Shown here one piece after another: positions 17,692 to 26,798 of a stretch of 64,000 bases of DNA (positions are counted from its first letter, which is position 1; each line of letters starts with the position of its first letter). A program made the translations under genes and the position numbers. The notes under the pieces were generated by a model that saw only the letters and a list, made by a program, of their open reading frames with translations, was not told where the DNA came from and did no database searches. The stretch spans positions 1 to 64,000 of the forward strand of contig CAZASA010000001.1 in the NCBI GenBank assembly GCA_964487685.1, given 5' to 3'. The DNA comes from JABDGZ01 sp964487685 (GTDB lineage Bacteria > Omnitrophota > Gorgyraeia > Zapsychrales > Fredricksoniimonadaceae).

Positions 17692-18423
17692 ATGAAAGGT
17701 GTTATTTTAGCGGGCGGTTTAGGCAAAAGGCTGGAGCCGTTAACGCGTATCACTAACAAGCATCTTTTGCCTGTTTATAATAAACCGATGATCTTTTATC
17801 CTTTACAGTCTTTGGTAGATGCGGGAATCAAAGAAGTCCTTATCGTCACAGGAGGCAACAGTGCCGGAGATTTTCTGCGCCTTTTGGGCAATGGTGAAGA
17901 GTTCGGCCTAAAGGACCTGCGCTATGCCTATCAAAAAGGAGAACGGGGCATTGCGGATGCCTTGCGTTTAGCGGAGAATTTTGTTGATGGAGGTAAATTT
18001 GTTGTCATGTTAGGGGACAATGTGACGGATGCATCCCTGAAGACGATGGTAGAAAAATTCAGGCGGCAACCATCAGGGGGAAGGGTTTTGATCAAAAAAG
18101 TCCCTGATCCCCAACGTTTTGGTGTGGCCGAGTTGAGTAACGGGAAGATCATTTCAATTGAAGAAAAACCCAAGCGTCCTAAGTCAGACCATATTGTCAC
18201 CGGCATCTATATGTATGATGCCAAGGTTTTTGAGTTTATCAGGGGGCTTAAATTATCCCAACGGGGGTAGCTCGAGATCACGGATGTTAATAATATGTAT
18301 TTGAAGGAAGGCCAGTTATACTATGACATCCTCAAAGGGCAATGGACAGATTGCGGGACTTTCAGGTCATTGTTCCGTGCTAACCAGATCGTAGCCAAGC
18401 AATTTCCTTCAACGGCAGAATGA
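17692..18423 (+). pseudogene. RmlA-like thymidylyltransferase interrupted by an in-frame amber codon
   Basis: The reading frame shows a full RmlA-like enzyme of 243 codons: AGGLGKRLEPLTRITNKHLL at the N-terminus, VMLGDNVTD, and VEEKP-like EEKPKRPKSDHIVTGIYMYD. At 18268-18270 the codon after SQRG is TAG, where the paralogue at 20872 has GAG in PRGEYEITDV. Downstream the same frame stays open and conserved (LEITDVNNMYL, GQWTDCGTFRSL) to a TGA at 18421. One base change would restore it. The truncated product (192 residues) lacks the conserved T-D-x-G-T block. Either a recent nonsense mutation, a sequencing error or readthrough. Confidence 0.85.
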
Positions 18424-18429
18424 GGTAAA

Positions 18430-19845
18430 ATGCGTAGTAACAATTGGGATATTTGGTTAAGCCGTTTCGGCCTGGGGCTGATTATTTGCTATTGCGTCAT
18501 AGCCTCAGTTTTCTATTCTTATTTTGCCCAACTCCATCTTACATTGAAATTTGTTTCGGTCCCTATCTTTGTCAGCGAGATCATTTTATTTGTATGTCTC
18601 TTGATATTCATAAGCGTAGTTATAAAAGACCGATTCTTTTCCCGACGAACGATCTTTTTACTGTGTTTCTATTTTGCTTGGCTTTCGGTCAAGATATTGA
18701 TCGATTATCATAACGATGGCAATTTGACTTTTCGTAATGCGGCACTCTTTTATTATCCAATTTTCGCGGTCTTTACGTATTGTTTTTATCAAAAAGCCAG
18801 GATCCATTTCAAGGATTTAATGCCGCTGGCTTATCTCTCCGCTACTATCCTCTTCTTGAAGATCATGGTGGTTTGGTACTGGTGGACATACGCAACATTA
18901 TTTGTCATTGCTGTGTTGAATACGAGTTCTGTTAAATTGCGCTGGCTCGGGTGTGGTTTTTTGGCGGGCATCTTATTATTAGGAAAAGAATATCTTTATG
19001 AAGGTCCACGGGCCCATTTTGTAAGCGTGTTTGGGGCGGTTCTTTTTATGGTAATTTATTTTGTGTTTTTATTGGTTAAACGCCGGGAAATTATTCGAAT
19101 GCGCATTTTACTTATAGGTTTTGTTTTTTTTATATTAGGGTGTTTATTTTTTGCGGAACACAATACAGTTTCTTCAGTATCATCCATAAGAACAATGATC
19201 AAAACCTTTAATTTCTTCGACGAGCGGTACCAGGCAAAACAAAAGGCTTTTGTGCCTGTAAAACTGGAGACGCATCTTTATAATCACAAAAGGTTCAAGG
19301 ATATATTTGTGGCTAATAAAGAACTTAATGGAAATGGAATTTTACATAATATTGTCAATGATAAGGTCAAAGAAAGCCGGCCTCTGGATTTGGATGAAAA
19401 CAATATTGTTTTTCGTTTATTTGTTTGGCGGGACATGGCCCGTGAACTTATTGAAAATAAAGCATGGTGGGGATTTAGTCTTGGGCATCCCCAACGTTCA
19501 AGAACATTGGAAGTATTGAATTGGGCATCAGGGGAATGGGGCAGGGATGGCTGGATCGCTCCGCACAATTCTTTTTTTCATATCATTTATCGCTCGGGGA
19601 TCTTGGGTGTTTTATTGATAGGGGTCTTTTTATATATGTTGATCAAGTTGATCATGGATTTTTATAGAATGTGTTCTATCGAAGGGGGCTTATTAGTCGG
19701 GGCCTTGCTGTATTGGTTGGAGTTGTCGAATTTTTTCGTGATCCTGGAATTTCCGTATAACGCGATTCTTTTTTGGTCGTTGTTTGGCATAACAATGGCT
19801 TTTCGTGATGGGCTTAAAATGGAGAACTTAAGAAAGAAAGTTTGA
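18430..19845 (+). CDS. O-antigen ligase-like multi-pass membrane protein
   Basis: 471 residues with about ten to twelve hydrophobic segments and one large hydrophilic loop (about 250-360). The sequence APHNSFFHIIYRSGILGVLL near 378 resembles the Wzy_C/WaaL region in which a conserved His-Asn sits just before a membrane helix. Such proteins join polymerised glycan to a lipid or protein acceptor, or polymerise it, at the periplasmic face. AGGTAAA precedes the ATG. Ligase versus polymerase cannot be decided. Confidence 0.75.
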   Translation: MRSNNWDIWLSRFGLGLIICYCVIASVFYSYFAQLHLTLKFVSVPIFVSEIILFVCLLIFISVVIKDRFFSRRTIFLLCFYFAWLSVKILIDYHNDGNLTFRNAALFYYPIFAVFTYCFYQKARIHFKDLMPLAYLSATILFLKIMVVWYWWTYATLFVIAVLNTSSVKLRWLGCGFLAGILLLGKEYLYEGPRAHFVSVFGAVLFMVIYFVFLLVKRREIIRMRILLIGFVFFILGCLFFAEHNTVSSVSSIRTMIKTFNFFDERYQAKQKAFVPVKLETHLYNHKRFKDIFVANKELNGNGILHNIVNDKVKESRPLDLDENNIVFRLFVWRDMARELIENKAWWGFSLGHPQRSRTLEVLNWASGEWGRDGWIAPHNSFFHIIYRSGILGVLLIGVFLYMLIKLIMDFYRMCSIEGGLLVGALLYWLELSNFFVILEFPYNAILFWSLFGITMAFRDGLKMENLRKKV

Positions 19846-19848
19846 TCT

Positions 19849-20868
19849 ATGACCAAAGACACCTTGTATCTTGTCACCGGAGCCGCCGGTTTTATTGGGA
19901 GTAATTTTGTCAGGCATCTTTACAGCACGGGTGAAAATATTCGCGTGCGCGTCCTTGATAAATTGACCTATTCAGGGAATTTGGAGAATTTAAAGGATTT
20001 TGAAGGCCGTGCTGATTTTGAATTTATCAAAGGCGATATTTGTGATGCCAAGATAGTGCAGTCGGCCATGCAGGGGGTGGAAGTGGTCGTCAATTTTGCT
20101 GCTGAATCTGCGGTAGACCGTTCGATCGATGACCCGCAGTCTTTTATCAAGACGGACATTTTTGGCGTTTATACGCTTTTGGAAGAGGCGCGTAAGCAAT
20201 CCGGCTTGAAACGTTTTATCCAAATATCCACAGATGAGGTCTACGGGCATATTTTGGAAGGAAGCTTCAAAGAAACCTCCGAATTAAAACCCCGTAACCC
20301 TTATTCAGCTTCAAAATTGGGCGGAGAGCGTTTGGCCTATAGTTTTTTCGAAACATATCAACTGCCAGTCGTGATCACTAGAGCTTCAAACAATTACGGC
20401 CCCTATGCTTATCCGGAAAAGGTCATTCCTTTGTTTATCACCAATCTTGTCGATGGGGCACAGGTCCCGCTTTTTGGCCAGGGCCGTCAGGTGCGTGATT
20501 GGTTATATGTTGATGACCATTGCCGTGCCATCAAGCTTTTGGCAGACCGCGGCGTTAACGGGGAAGTGTATAATGTGGGAGGCAGCCAGGAATGTGAAAA
20601 TATTGAGCTCACCCGTAAACTCCTGAAGCTAATGGGCAAGGATGAACGTTCGATCAAATTTGTCCAGGACCGTCCAGGGCATGATATGCGCTATAGTTTG
20701 GACTCTGCCAAATTACATCGATTAGGGTGGGCCCCTCAAATGGGCTTGGATGCCGGATTAAAAAGGACCGTGGATTGGTATCTTCAAAATGAAAATTGGT
20801 GGAGACCGCTTAAAGAAGGCCTTGACCCCCGTTACAGTAAAGGTTTTTGGGGCGCAACGAAAGGATAG
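19849..20868 (+). CDS. rfbB: dTDP-glucose 4,6-dehydratase
   Basis: 339 residues, family length. LVTGAAGFIGSNFVRHL binds NAD, NFAAESAVDRSIDDP and ISTDEVYGHI hold the Thr-Asp-Glu dehydratase triad, YSASK is YxxxK, and VITRASNNYGPYAYPEKVIP is the RmlB signature. It makes dTDP-4-keto-6-deoxyglucose from dTDP-glucose, the branch point for rhamnose and other deoxysugars. It sits beside the intact RmlA (20872), giving a working two-step entry. Confidence 0.93.
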   Translation: MTKDTLYLVTGAAGFIGSNFVRHLYSTGENIRVRVLDKLTYSGNLENLKDFEGRADFEFIKGDICDAKIVQSAMQGVEVVVNFAAESAVDRSIDDPQSFIKTDIFGVYTLLEEARKQSGLKRFIQISTDEVYGHILEGSFKETSELKPRNPYSASKLGGERLAYSFFETYQLPVVITRASNNYGPYAYPEKVIPLFITNLVDGAQVPLFGQGRQVRDWLYVDDHCRAIKLLADRGVNGEVYNVGGSQECENIELTRKLLKLMGKDERSIKFVQDRPGHDMRYSLDSAKLHRLGWAPQMGLDAGLKRTVDWYLQNENWWRPLKEGLDPRYSKGFWGATKG

Positions 20869-20871
20869 AGG

Positions 20872-21609
20872 ATGCGTGGCGTATTGTTGGCAGGTGGGAC
20901 AGGTTCAAGGCTTTTGCCGCTGACCAAGGTGACCAATAAACATCTTTTGCCTGTCTATAAAAAACCGATGATCTATTATCCCCTTGAGACCCTGATCAAC
21001 GCCGGGATCAAGGAGATCCTTATTGTTACCGGAGGAGAGCATATCGGGGATTTTTTTCAGTTGTTAGGTTCAGGAAAAGAATGGGGAGCACATTTCAGTT
21101 ATGAGATCCAGGAAGGCAACGGCGGCACCGGAGCGGCGTTGCTCTTGGCTGAGGATTTTGTCCGGGATGAAGAATTCATGGTGATCCTGGGGGACAATGT
21201 GGTAAGCGAAGATGTTTCCTGTTTTGTGGAAGATTTCAAAAAGGAAAAAGAAAAATTCAAGGCAAAGATCCTGATCGCTCAAGTGCCGGACCCGGAGCAT
21301 TATGGGGTCGTGACCTTTAAGTCCAAGAAGATCGTTAGTATTGTCGAAAAACCCAAAAAACCTAAGTCCAATTACGTGAACACCGGTCTATGGATGTTTT
21401 TGCCTGATGTATTCGGACATTTAAAGCAGTTGAAAAAAAGCCCTCGGGGCGAATATGAGATCACGGATGTGCTTTCCTGGTATGTCTCGCAGGGCCTTTT
21501 GACATATTCTATCTTAAGGTCTGCCTGGACTGATGCAGGCTCCTTTGATTCTTTATATAATGCAACGGTTTTAATGCGTCAGTTGGAATTAAAAAACACA
21601 TTAAAATGA
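20872..21609 (+). CDS. rfbA: Glucose-1-phosphate thymidylyltransferase
   Basis: 245 residues. LAGGTGSRLLPLTKVTNKHL is the nucleotide-binding signature; VILGDNVVSED, VTFKSKKIVSIVEKPKKP and YVNTGLWMF are conserved blocks, and WTDAGSFDSLYNA completes the active site. It activates glucose 1-phosphate with dTTP for RmlB, encoded just upstream. It is a paralogue of the interrupted gene at 17692 and is intact, so the dTDP-sugar pathway does not depend on the broken copy. It lacks the C-terminal 45 residues of classical RmlA, like short-form archaeal-type enzymes. Confidence 0.87.
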   Translation: MRGVLLAGGTGSRLLPLTKVTNKHLLPVYKKPMIYYPLETLINAGIKEILIVTGGEHIGDFFQLLGSGKEWGAHFSYEIQEGNGGTGAALLLAEDFVRDEEFMVILGDNVVSEDVSCFVEDFKKEKEKFKAKILIAQVPDPEHYGVVTFKSKKIVSIVEKPKKPKSNYVNTGLWMFLPDVFGHLKQLKKSPRGEYEITDVLSWYVSQGLLTYSILRSAWTDAGSFDSLYNATVLMRQLELKNTLK

Positions 21610-22478
21610 ATATTTTAGTCACAGGCGCCAATGGCTTTATCGGGCGCAGGTTATCTTCGCGCCTGATGGCCCAAGGTCATCAGGTTTTTGGTCTTTCCCT
21701 TAAAAGCCCCTCGAAGCCTTCCCTTGGGTTTAAGCAGTATTTTCAACAGGATATTACCAAACCATTTTCTATAAAATATCCTTTTGACCTTGTTGTTCAT
21801 TTGGCCGCGTATAATATAACCAATGTCGGCGCCAAAGATGAGGACAAATATAAGGCTGTTAATATAGATGGGACCAGGCATCTGCTGCAAGGCGTTGATG
21901 CGAAACGTCTCATTTATTTATCAACCGCCAAAGTTTACAAGAATGAAGGTTTGGGCTTGATCGAAGATTCTCCGGTATTCCCGCTTGGCGCTTATGAGCA
22001 AAGTAAATTTAGGGCAGAAGAAATTTGCCAAGCTTTTTTAAAAAAGGGCCCTTTGGTCATATTAAGGTCCGTGAACGTGGTAGGCGCAGGGCAGGCGCCT
22101 AAGGCGGTGATACCGGTATTTTTTAAAAAAGCGAAGGCTGGCCAGCCGTTAGATATTATGTACGGCGGCGAGGTCCCGATGCAGTTTGTGTATGTTGAAG
22201 ACCTTGTTGATGCTTTTGAAGCGGTGATCAGGCATGAGAAGATAGAGGGTATTTATAATATAGCTTATGAAAGAACAGTTATTTTAAAACAGTTGGCCCG
22301 GAAGATCATTAAAATGACGCATTCCATATCAGCACTGAATATATCAAAGAGCACTGCGAAGGTTTTATTTTCACCGGTAGTGTGCAATAAGGCGTATAAG
22401 CAATTGGGATGGAAGGCTAAAACTAATCTCACCAGGGTCCTGGAATTGTATTGGGAAGAAAATGCAAAAAACTTCTAA
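21606..22478 (+). CDS. NAD-dependent epimerase/dehydratase (extended SDR)
   Basis: 290 residues. ILVTGANGFIGRRL is the Rossmann loop, YLSTAKVYKNEG holds the Ser/Thr position, YEQSK is YxxxK, and PMQFVYVEDLVDAF follows. It overlaps rmlA by ATGA, so it likely works on the dTDP-4-keto-6-deoxy sugar made by RmlA/RmlB as reductase or epimerase. No feature separates these options. Confidence 0.77.
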   Translation: MNILVTGANGFIGRRLSSRLMAQGHQVFGLSLKSPSKPSLGFKQYFQQDITKPFSIKYPFDLVVHLAAYNITNVGAKDEDKYKAVNIDGTRHLLQGVDAKRLIYLSTAKVYKNEGLGLIEDSPVFPLGAYEQSKFRAEEICQAFLKKGPLVILRSVNVVGAGQAPKAVIPVFFKKAKAGQPLDIMYGGEVPMQFVYVEDLVDAFEAVIRHEKIEGIYNIAYERTVILKQLARKIIKMTHSISALNISKSTAKVLFSPVVCNKAYKQLGWKAKTNLTRVLELYWEENAKNF

Positions 22479-23577
22479 AAAGATCAAGATCTTGATTTGC
22501 GGCATCCTGCCGCCGCCGTATTTCGGCCATAGCATGGTCTATAAGATGTTAATGACGTCCTCCTTTCCCACTGCGTTCGATACTAAATTCCTCAATATGC
22601 AATTTTGGTCCTATGGCACGCATAAAAAAGTGACCTGTGAAAAACTTTTTAAGATGGTTAAATACTATGCTGTTTATCTAGGGACCTTGGTGTTTTGGCG
22701 GCCCAAGTATGTCCTTTATAACAGCAGTTTTTACCGTATGCCTTTTCTTAAAGATTTGTTATTCTGTTCGACGGCGATCGTTTTGGGAAGCAAGCTTGTC
22801 TTCCATGACCTGGGACAATATGTCGGTGAGCTAGACCAGTCCCTGACAGGTTTTAAGAAAACAGCCCTGCGCTGGATGCTAAAGCATATGGGCGGCAGTA
22901 TCATCATGGGAGAGAAGGTACGCCAGGATTATGAAGGCTTGGCCGATCCCTCAAGGCTCTTTGTGGTGCCTGGTTGTGCGGAAGACTCAAAATTGATCGT
23001 GGCAGAATCTCCCAAGATGTCTGGGAAGATCAACGTATTATATTTTTCACACATGAGCCGGTTAAAAGGCGTCTATACGGCTTTTGAGGCGGCGTCACGC
23101 ATTCTTAAAGAACGTTCAGATATCGTCGTGACTTTCGGCGGGCCGCTTGAAGACGGGGAAGTTAAAAAACAGCTGGGAGCACTCCAAACGGGTTTTCCGG
23201 GAAGGGTCTCTTATTTAGGTTATGTCGAGGACGCCATTGAACGTACCAAGATCTTTCGGCAGGCGGATATTTTTATTTTTCCCACACTTAGGGACGTTTT
23301 TGGGCTTGTACTTCTTCATGCGATGGCAGAAGGCTTGCCTATAGTGGCTTCCGTCGAGGGGACTGTTCCTGAAATTGTCCCGGATGGTACCAATGCTTTG
23401 CTCGTCGAAAAAGGGGATGCCAAAGCCCTGGCTGACAAGATCCTTATTTTGGCAGGGGACGGTCAATTACGTGAGAAAATGGGCCAAGCGAACCGCCGCA
23501 GATTTGAAGAGAAGTACACATTAGAAAAATACGGGGCGACTATGATCAATGCCTTCCAAGAGATGGAAGTTCTCTAA
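22462..23577 (+). CDS. Glycosyltransferase family 4
   Basis: 371 residues, GT-B fold. The N-terminal half starts KILICGILPPPYFGHSM (acceptor side). The C-terminal half has VLYFSHMSRLKGVYTAFEAA, FGGPLEDGEVKKQL, and FPTLRDVFGLVLLHAMAEG, whose E-x(7)-E-like segment binds the NDP sugar, then PIVASVEGTVPEIV. It is a retaining transferase acting at the inner face of the membrane. It overlaps the SDR gene by 17 bases. Confidence 0.87.
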   Translation: MQKTSKKIKILICGILPPPYFGHSMVYKMLMTSSFPTAFDTKFLNMQFWSYGTHKKVTCEKLFKMVKYYAVYLGTLVFWRPKYVLYNSSFYRMPFLKDLLFCSTAIVLGSKLVFHDLGQYVGELDQSLTGFKKTALRWMLKHMGGSIIMGEKVRQDYEGLADPSRLFVVPGCAEDSKLIVAESPKMSGKINVLYFSHMSRLKGVYTAFEAASRILKERSDIVVTFGGPLEDGEVKKQLGALQTGFPGRVSYLGYVEDAIERTKIFRQADIFIFPTLRDVFGLVLLHAMAEGLPIVASVEGTVPEIVPDGTNALLVEKGDAKALADKILILAGDGQLREKMGQANRRRFEEKYTLEKYGATMINAFQEMEVL

Positions 23578-23604
23578 GAAAATTTATCCCACACCTTTAT
23601 TTTC

Positions 23605-23615
23605 TGATATATAAT
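23605..23615 (+). promoter_or_regulatory. Possible extended -10 promoter before the WecG/TagA gene
   Basis: In the 52-base gap after the GT4 gene, TG (23605-23606) plus TATATAAT (23608-23615) resembles an extended -10. No good -35 box is seen. A start site near 23620 would leave only about ten bases of leader before the ATG at 23630, which also lacks a clear ribosome site. Confidence 0.35.
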
Positions 23616-23629
23616 AACCCACTTGAATT

Positions 23630-24379
23630 ATGCTCAATTCCATTTCCCTATTAGGCGTAAATATCAGCCGGGTCGATCCTGCCTTAGCCGTTAAGCAGAT
23701 CCTCGAATGGGTAAGGCAAGATCACAAAACCTATGTATGTGTGGCGCCGGTATCGACCCTGGTTGATGCCAAGCGCGATCCAAAATATTTGCAGGCAGTC
23801 AATAAAGCGGGGATGGTCACTCCTGATGGTATGCCTGTAGTGTGGCTGGCCCAGGCCCGCGGCTGTAAAGACATCAAAAGGACTTACGGACCTGATTTAC
23901 TTTTAGAGGCGTGTGATCGCGGGCAGGACCTTGGCCTGCGTCATTTCTTTTACGGCGGGACTGACGCAACTTTATGGAAATTAAAACAGAAGCTTGAAGA
24001 AGTTTTTCCCCGGATGCTGGTGGTTGGGACCTATGCGCCTGCCTTTCATCCCGGCATTTGGCAGGAAAAAGCCCAAATCATTGACCGGATCAATAGCCTT
24101 GAAGCGGATATTGTTTGGGTGGGGCTTGGCAGCCCTAAGCAGGATTTTTGGATGCAGGTACATAGGCCTTTATTGAACGCTCCTGTGATCGTCGGAGCAG
24201 GGGCCGCTTTTGATTTTTGTTCGGGGGTCAAACCCCAGGCTCCCCGATGGATGCAGCGTTGCGGATTAGAATGGTTTTTTCGCCTTTGGTGTGAGCCTAA
24301 ACGTTTATGGAAGCGGTACTTGATCGGCAATAGCTTGTTTATCTTTTATGTGATCAAAGACCTGTTCAAAAAAACATGA
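23630..24379 (+). CDS. WecG/TagA/CpsF family glycosyltransferase (GT26)
   Basis: 249 residues. YVCVAPVSTLVDAKRDP, AGMVTPDGMPVVWLAQ and RTYGPDLLLEACDRG are the GT26 signature blocks; IDRINSLEADIVWVGLGSPK and GAAFDFCSGVKPQAPRWM complete the family. Enzymes of this group transfer the second sugar (ManNAcA in WecG, ManNAc in TagA) onto an undecaprenyl-PP-linked sugar. The following gene is a polyprenyl-phosphate sugar transferase, so the two probably make the first two residues of the repeat unit. Confidence 0.9.
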   Translation: MLNSISLLGVNISRVDPALAVKQILEWVRQDHKTYVCVAPVSTLVDAKRDPKYLQAVNKAGMVTPDGMPVVWLAQARGCKDIKRTYGPDLLLEACDRGQDLGLRHFFYGGTDATLWKLKQKLEEVFPRMLVVGTYAPAFHPGIWQEKAQIIDRINSLEADIVWVGLGSPKQDFWMQVHRPLLNAPVIVGAGAAFDFCSGVKPQAPRWMQRCGLEWFFRLWCEPKRLWKRYLIGNSLFIFYVIKDLFKKT

Positions 24380-25791
24380 AAAAACGGATCCAACCCATCC
24401 TTATTGTCATCATTTATTCAGCCATTGATGTGGCGTGTATCGTCCTGGCATTTTATCTGGTATTGATCTTTAGGCCACAAACGGTCCCTTTCAGTGTTTC
24501 ATTACAATCCTTTTTTTCCTCGTCCAATCCTTTTAAGTTACTTTTTTTAGCCTGGACACTATTGATCCTTTTTTTCCATCATACCCATGGCCTTTACCAA
24601 ACCCGTCGGGAACAAATGGAAAGCCTGGAGATATGGGAAGTTGTCAAATCTATCGTGATTTCAACCCTGTCGATCATTGTCCTTGCTTTTTTATTCAGGA
24701 TACAGGATTTTCCCCGAAGCGTCATGATCCTTAACGCGGTGGTGATCACAGGTTTTTGTTCCATATGGAGATTTTTAAAGAAATTGCTGGTCAATTATCT
24801 GGTGGCCAGCGGCTATAATAACTTTAATACGTTGATCATCGGTGCCGGGAAGATCGGCACTTCACTTGCCGCGGAGATAAAATTACGGCCGGCATTAGGG
24901 GTAAAGATCAAAGGTTTCCTGGATGATAACAAGACCGGTAAATGCGGCCATTGGCCCATATTAGGGAAATTGGATAGTTTTCAAGAGATCATCCAGCGGG
25001 AATTCATCCAAAAGGTGTTCATCACGATCTACCCTGATCATCAGACTTTTATTAAAATACTGGAAATAGCCAAGGAAGAAGGTTTGGCCGTCAGAGTGGT
25101 ACCGCAAGGGTATGAATATATGGCCAACGATTTCATCAGGTATAATATCGGTTTTATACCAATCCTGGAATATTCTGATATTGATATCAGTTACAGTCTA
25201 AGGTTCAAACGCGTGTTTGACCTGGTCGCATCCTTCCTCTTATTGGTACTTTTGCTGCCGGTCTTTGCAGTATTGTGTTTGCTCATCATATGCGACAGCC
25301 CAGGCCCGATTTTTTATCGTTCCAGCCGTTATGGCCGTTACGGTCAAAAGTTCAACATGTACAAGTTTAGAAGCATGGTCACCAATGCCGATGATCTTTT
25401 GGGAAAGCTGAAAGAAAAAAATGAGGTCGACGGGCCTATATTCAAGATCAAGAACGACCCGCGCATCACCCGAATGGGTGCTTTTTTACGCCGTTACAGT
25501 CTTGATGAATTGCCGCAGATATTAAATGTGCTTAAAGCCGATATGAGTTTGGTTGGTCCCAGGCCGTTTCCTATCAATCAGTTAGAAAAAGAAGACTTAC
25601 GTCAGTTAAAACGTCTTGGGATACGCCCGGGCATCACGGGCCTTTGGCAGATCAAAGGCCGGAGTGACCTGACATTTGAAAAATTATTACATTGGGACAT
25701 TTGGTACATTAAGAACTGGTCGTTTTGGCTGGACATCTATATATTGTTGCAGACCATTCCGGTGGTTTTTAAAGGCAAAGGGGCATATTGA
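24376..25791 (+). CDS. Polyprenyl-phosphate sugar-1-phosphate transferase
   Basis: 471 residues. The N-terminal part has about four membrane segments (10-130), then a cytosolic Rossmann-like domain (LIIGAGKIGTSLAAEI, 153-168). After a fifth membrane segment (RVFDLVASFLLLVLLL) comes the catalytic bacterial sugar transferase domain with KFNMYKFRSM, RRYSLDELPQILNVLKADMS, LVGPRPF and RPGITGLWQIKGRSD. It loads a sugar 1-phosphate onto undecaprenyl phosphate, the initiating step for the glycan. ATGA overlap with the GT26 gene. Confidence 0.92.
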   Translation: MKKRIQPILIVIIYSAIDVACIVLAFYLVLIFRPQTVPFSVSLQSFFSSSNPFKLLFLAWTLLILFFHHTHGLYQTRREQMESLEIWEVVKSIVISTLSIIVLAFLFRIQDFPRSVMILNAVVITGFCSIWRFLKKLLVNYLVASGYNNFNTLIIGAGKIGTSLAAEIKLRPALGVKIKGFLDDNKTGKCGHWPILGKLDSFQEIIQREFIQKVFITIYPDHQTFIKILEIAKEEGLAVRVVPQGYEYMANDFIRYNIGFIPILEYSDIDISYSLRFKRVFDLVASFLLLVLLLPVFAVLCLLIICDSPGPIFYRSSRYGRYGQKFNMYKFRSMVTNADDLLGKLKEKNEVDGPIFKIKNDPRITRMGAFLRRYSLDELPQILNVLKADMSLVGPRPFPINQLEKEDLRQLKRLGIRPGITGLWQIKGRSDLTFEKLLHWDIWYIKNWSFWLDIYILLQTIPVVFKGKGAY

Positions 25792-26795
25792 TGAAAAAAG
25801 CATTGATCACTGGGATCACCGGTCAGGATGGCTCATATTTAGCCGAATTGTTGATCCAAAAAGGATATACGGTTTATGGGATCATCCGCCGTTCAAGCAG
25901 TTTCAATACCCAACGCATAGACCATCTTTATCAAGACCCCCATGAGAAGGCGCGTAAACTGAACCTTGTTTATGGCGACTTAAACGATGCTAGTTCGTTG
26001 AACTCTTTGATCAAGAACATCCGTCCGGATGAGATCTACAATTTGGGGGCGCAGAGCCACGTTAAGGTGAGTTTCGAAGTGCCTGAATACACCGCGGAAG
26101 TGACAGGATTGGGAACGGCCCGACTGCTTGAAGCTATCAGGGACACCGGGGTCAGGACCAAATTCTACCAGGCTTCATCGTCGGAAATGTTTGGCAAGGT
26201 CTGTCAAACCCCTCAAAATGAGCTTACCCCGTTTTATCCTCGAAGCCCTTATGGAGCCGCGAAGGTCTATGCGTATTGGATGACGGTCAACTACCGCGAG
26301 GCGTACAAGATGTTCGCCTGCAATGGTATTTTATTCAACCATGAGTCTCCCCGCCGCGGGGAGACCTTTGTGACCCGCAAGATCACCATGGCGCTGGCAC
26401 GCATCAAGCATGGGCTTCAAAAGAAATTATATTTAGGCAATCTAGATGCCAAGCGTGACTGGGGTTTTGCCGGGGATTATGTCGAAGCTATGTGGCTGAT
26501 ATTGCAGCAGCCCAAACCCGATGATTTTGTGATCGCCACCGGAGAGACCCATTCGGTCAAAGAATTCCTGGCAGCGGCTTTTGACTATGCCAAGCTTGAC
26601 TGGAAGAAATATGTAGTCATCGATAAACGGTATCTGCGTCCGACCGAAGTCGATCTTCTGCTCGGGGATAGTTCAAAGGCCCGTCGCGTCCTTAAATGGA
26701 AGCCGAAGGTCAATTTTGGACAATTGGTGCGTATGATGGTTGACAGTGATATGAAATTAGTGCGCCGGGGCATTTACGGATCAAAGGGAAAGTAA
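25791..26795 (+). CDS. gmd: GDP-mannose 4,6-dehydratase
   Basis: 334 residues. ALITGITGQDGSYLAELL is the Gmd-specific NADP loop (GxxGxDG); YGIIRRSSSFNTQRI, NLGAQSHVKVSFEVP, ASSSEMFGKV, YGAAK and LFNHESPRRGETFVTRKI are diagnostic. It converts GDP-mannose to GDP-4-keto-6-deoxymannose. An in-frame TTG at 25788 precedes the ATG at 25791; the ATG shares one base with the upstream TGA. A GDP-heptose substrate, as for DmhA, is a minor alternative given the heptose genes. Confidence 0.93.
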   Translation: MKKALITGITGQDGSYLAELLIQKGYTVYGIIRRSSSFNTQRIDHLYQDPHEKARKLNLVYGDLNDASSLNSLIKNIRPDEIYNLGAQSHVKVSFEVPEYTAEVTGLGTARLLEAIRDTGVRTKFYQASSSEMFGKVCQTPQNELTPFYPRSPYGAAKVYAYWMTVNYREAYKMFACNGILFNHESPRRGETFVTRKITMALARIKHGLQKKLYLGNLDAKRDWGFAGDYVEAMWLILQQPKPDDFVIATGETHSVKEFLAAAFDYAKLDWKKYVVIDKRYLRPTEVDLLLGDSSKARRVLKWKPKVNFGQLVRMMVDSDMKLVRRGIYGSKGK

Positions 26796-26798
26796 GCC

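Noticed and set aside
18268..18270. Genome-wide reassignment of TAG
   Set aside because: Several other genes in the window end in TAG where families normally end, so TAG works as a stop.
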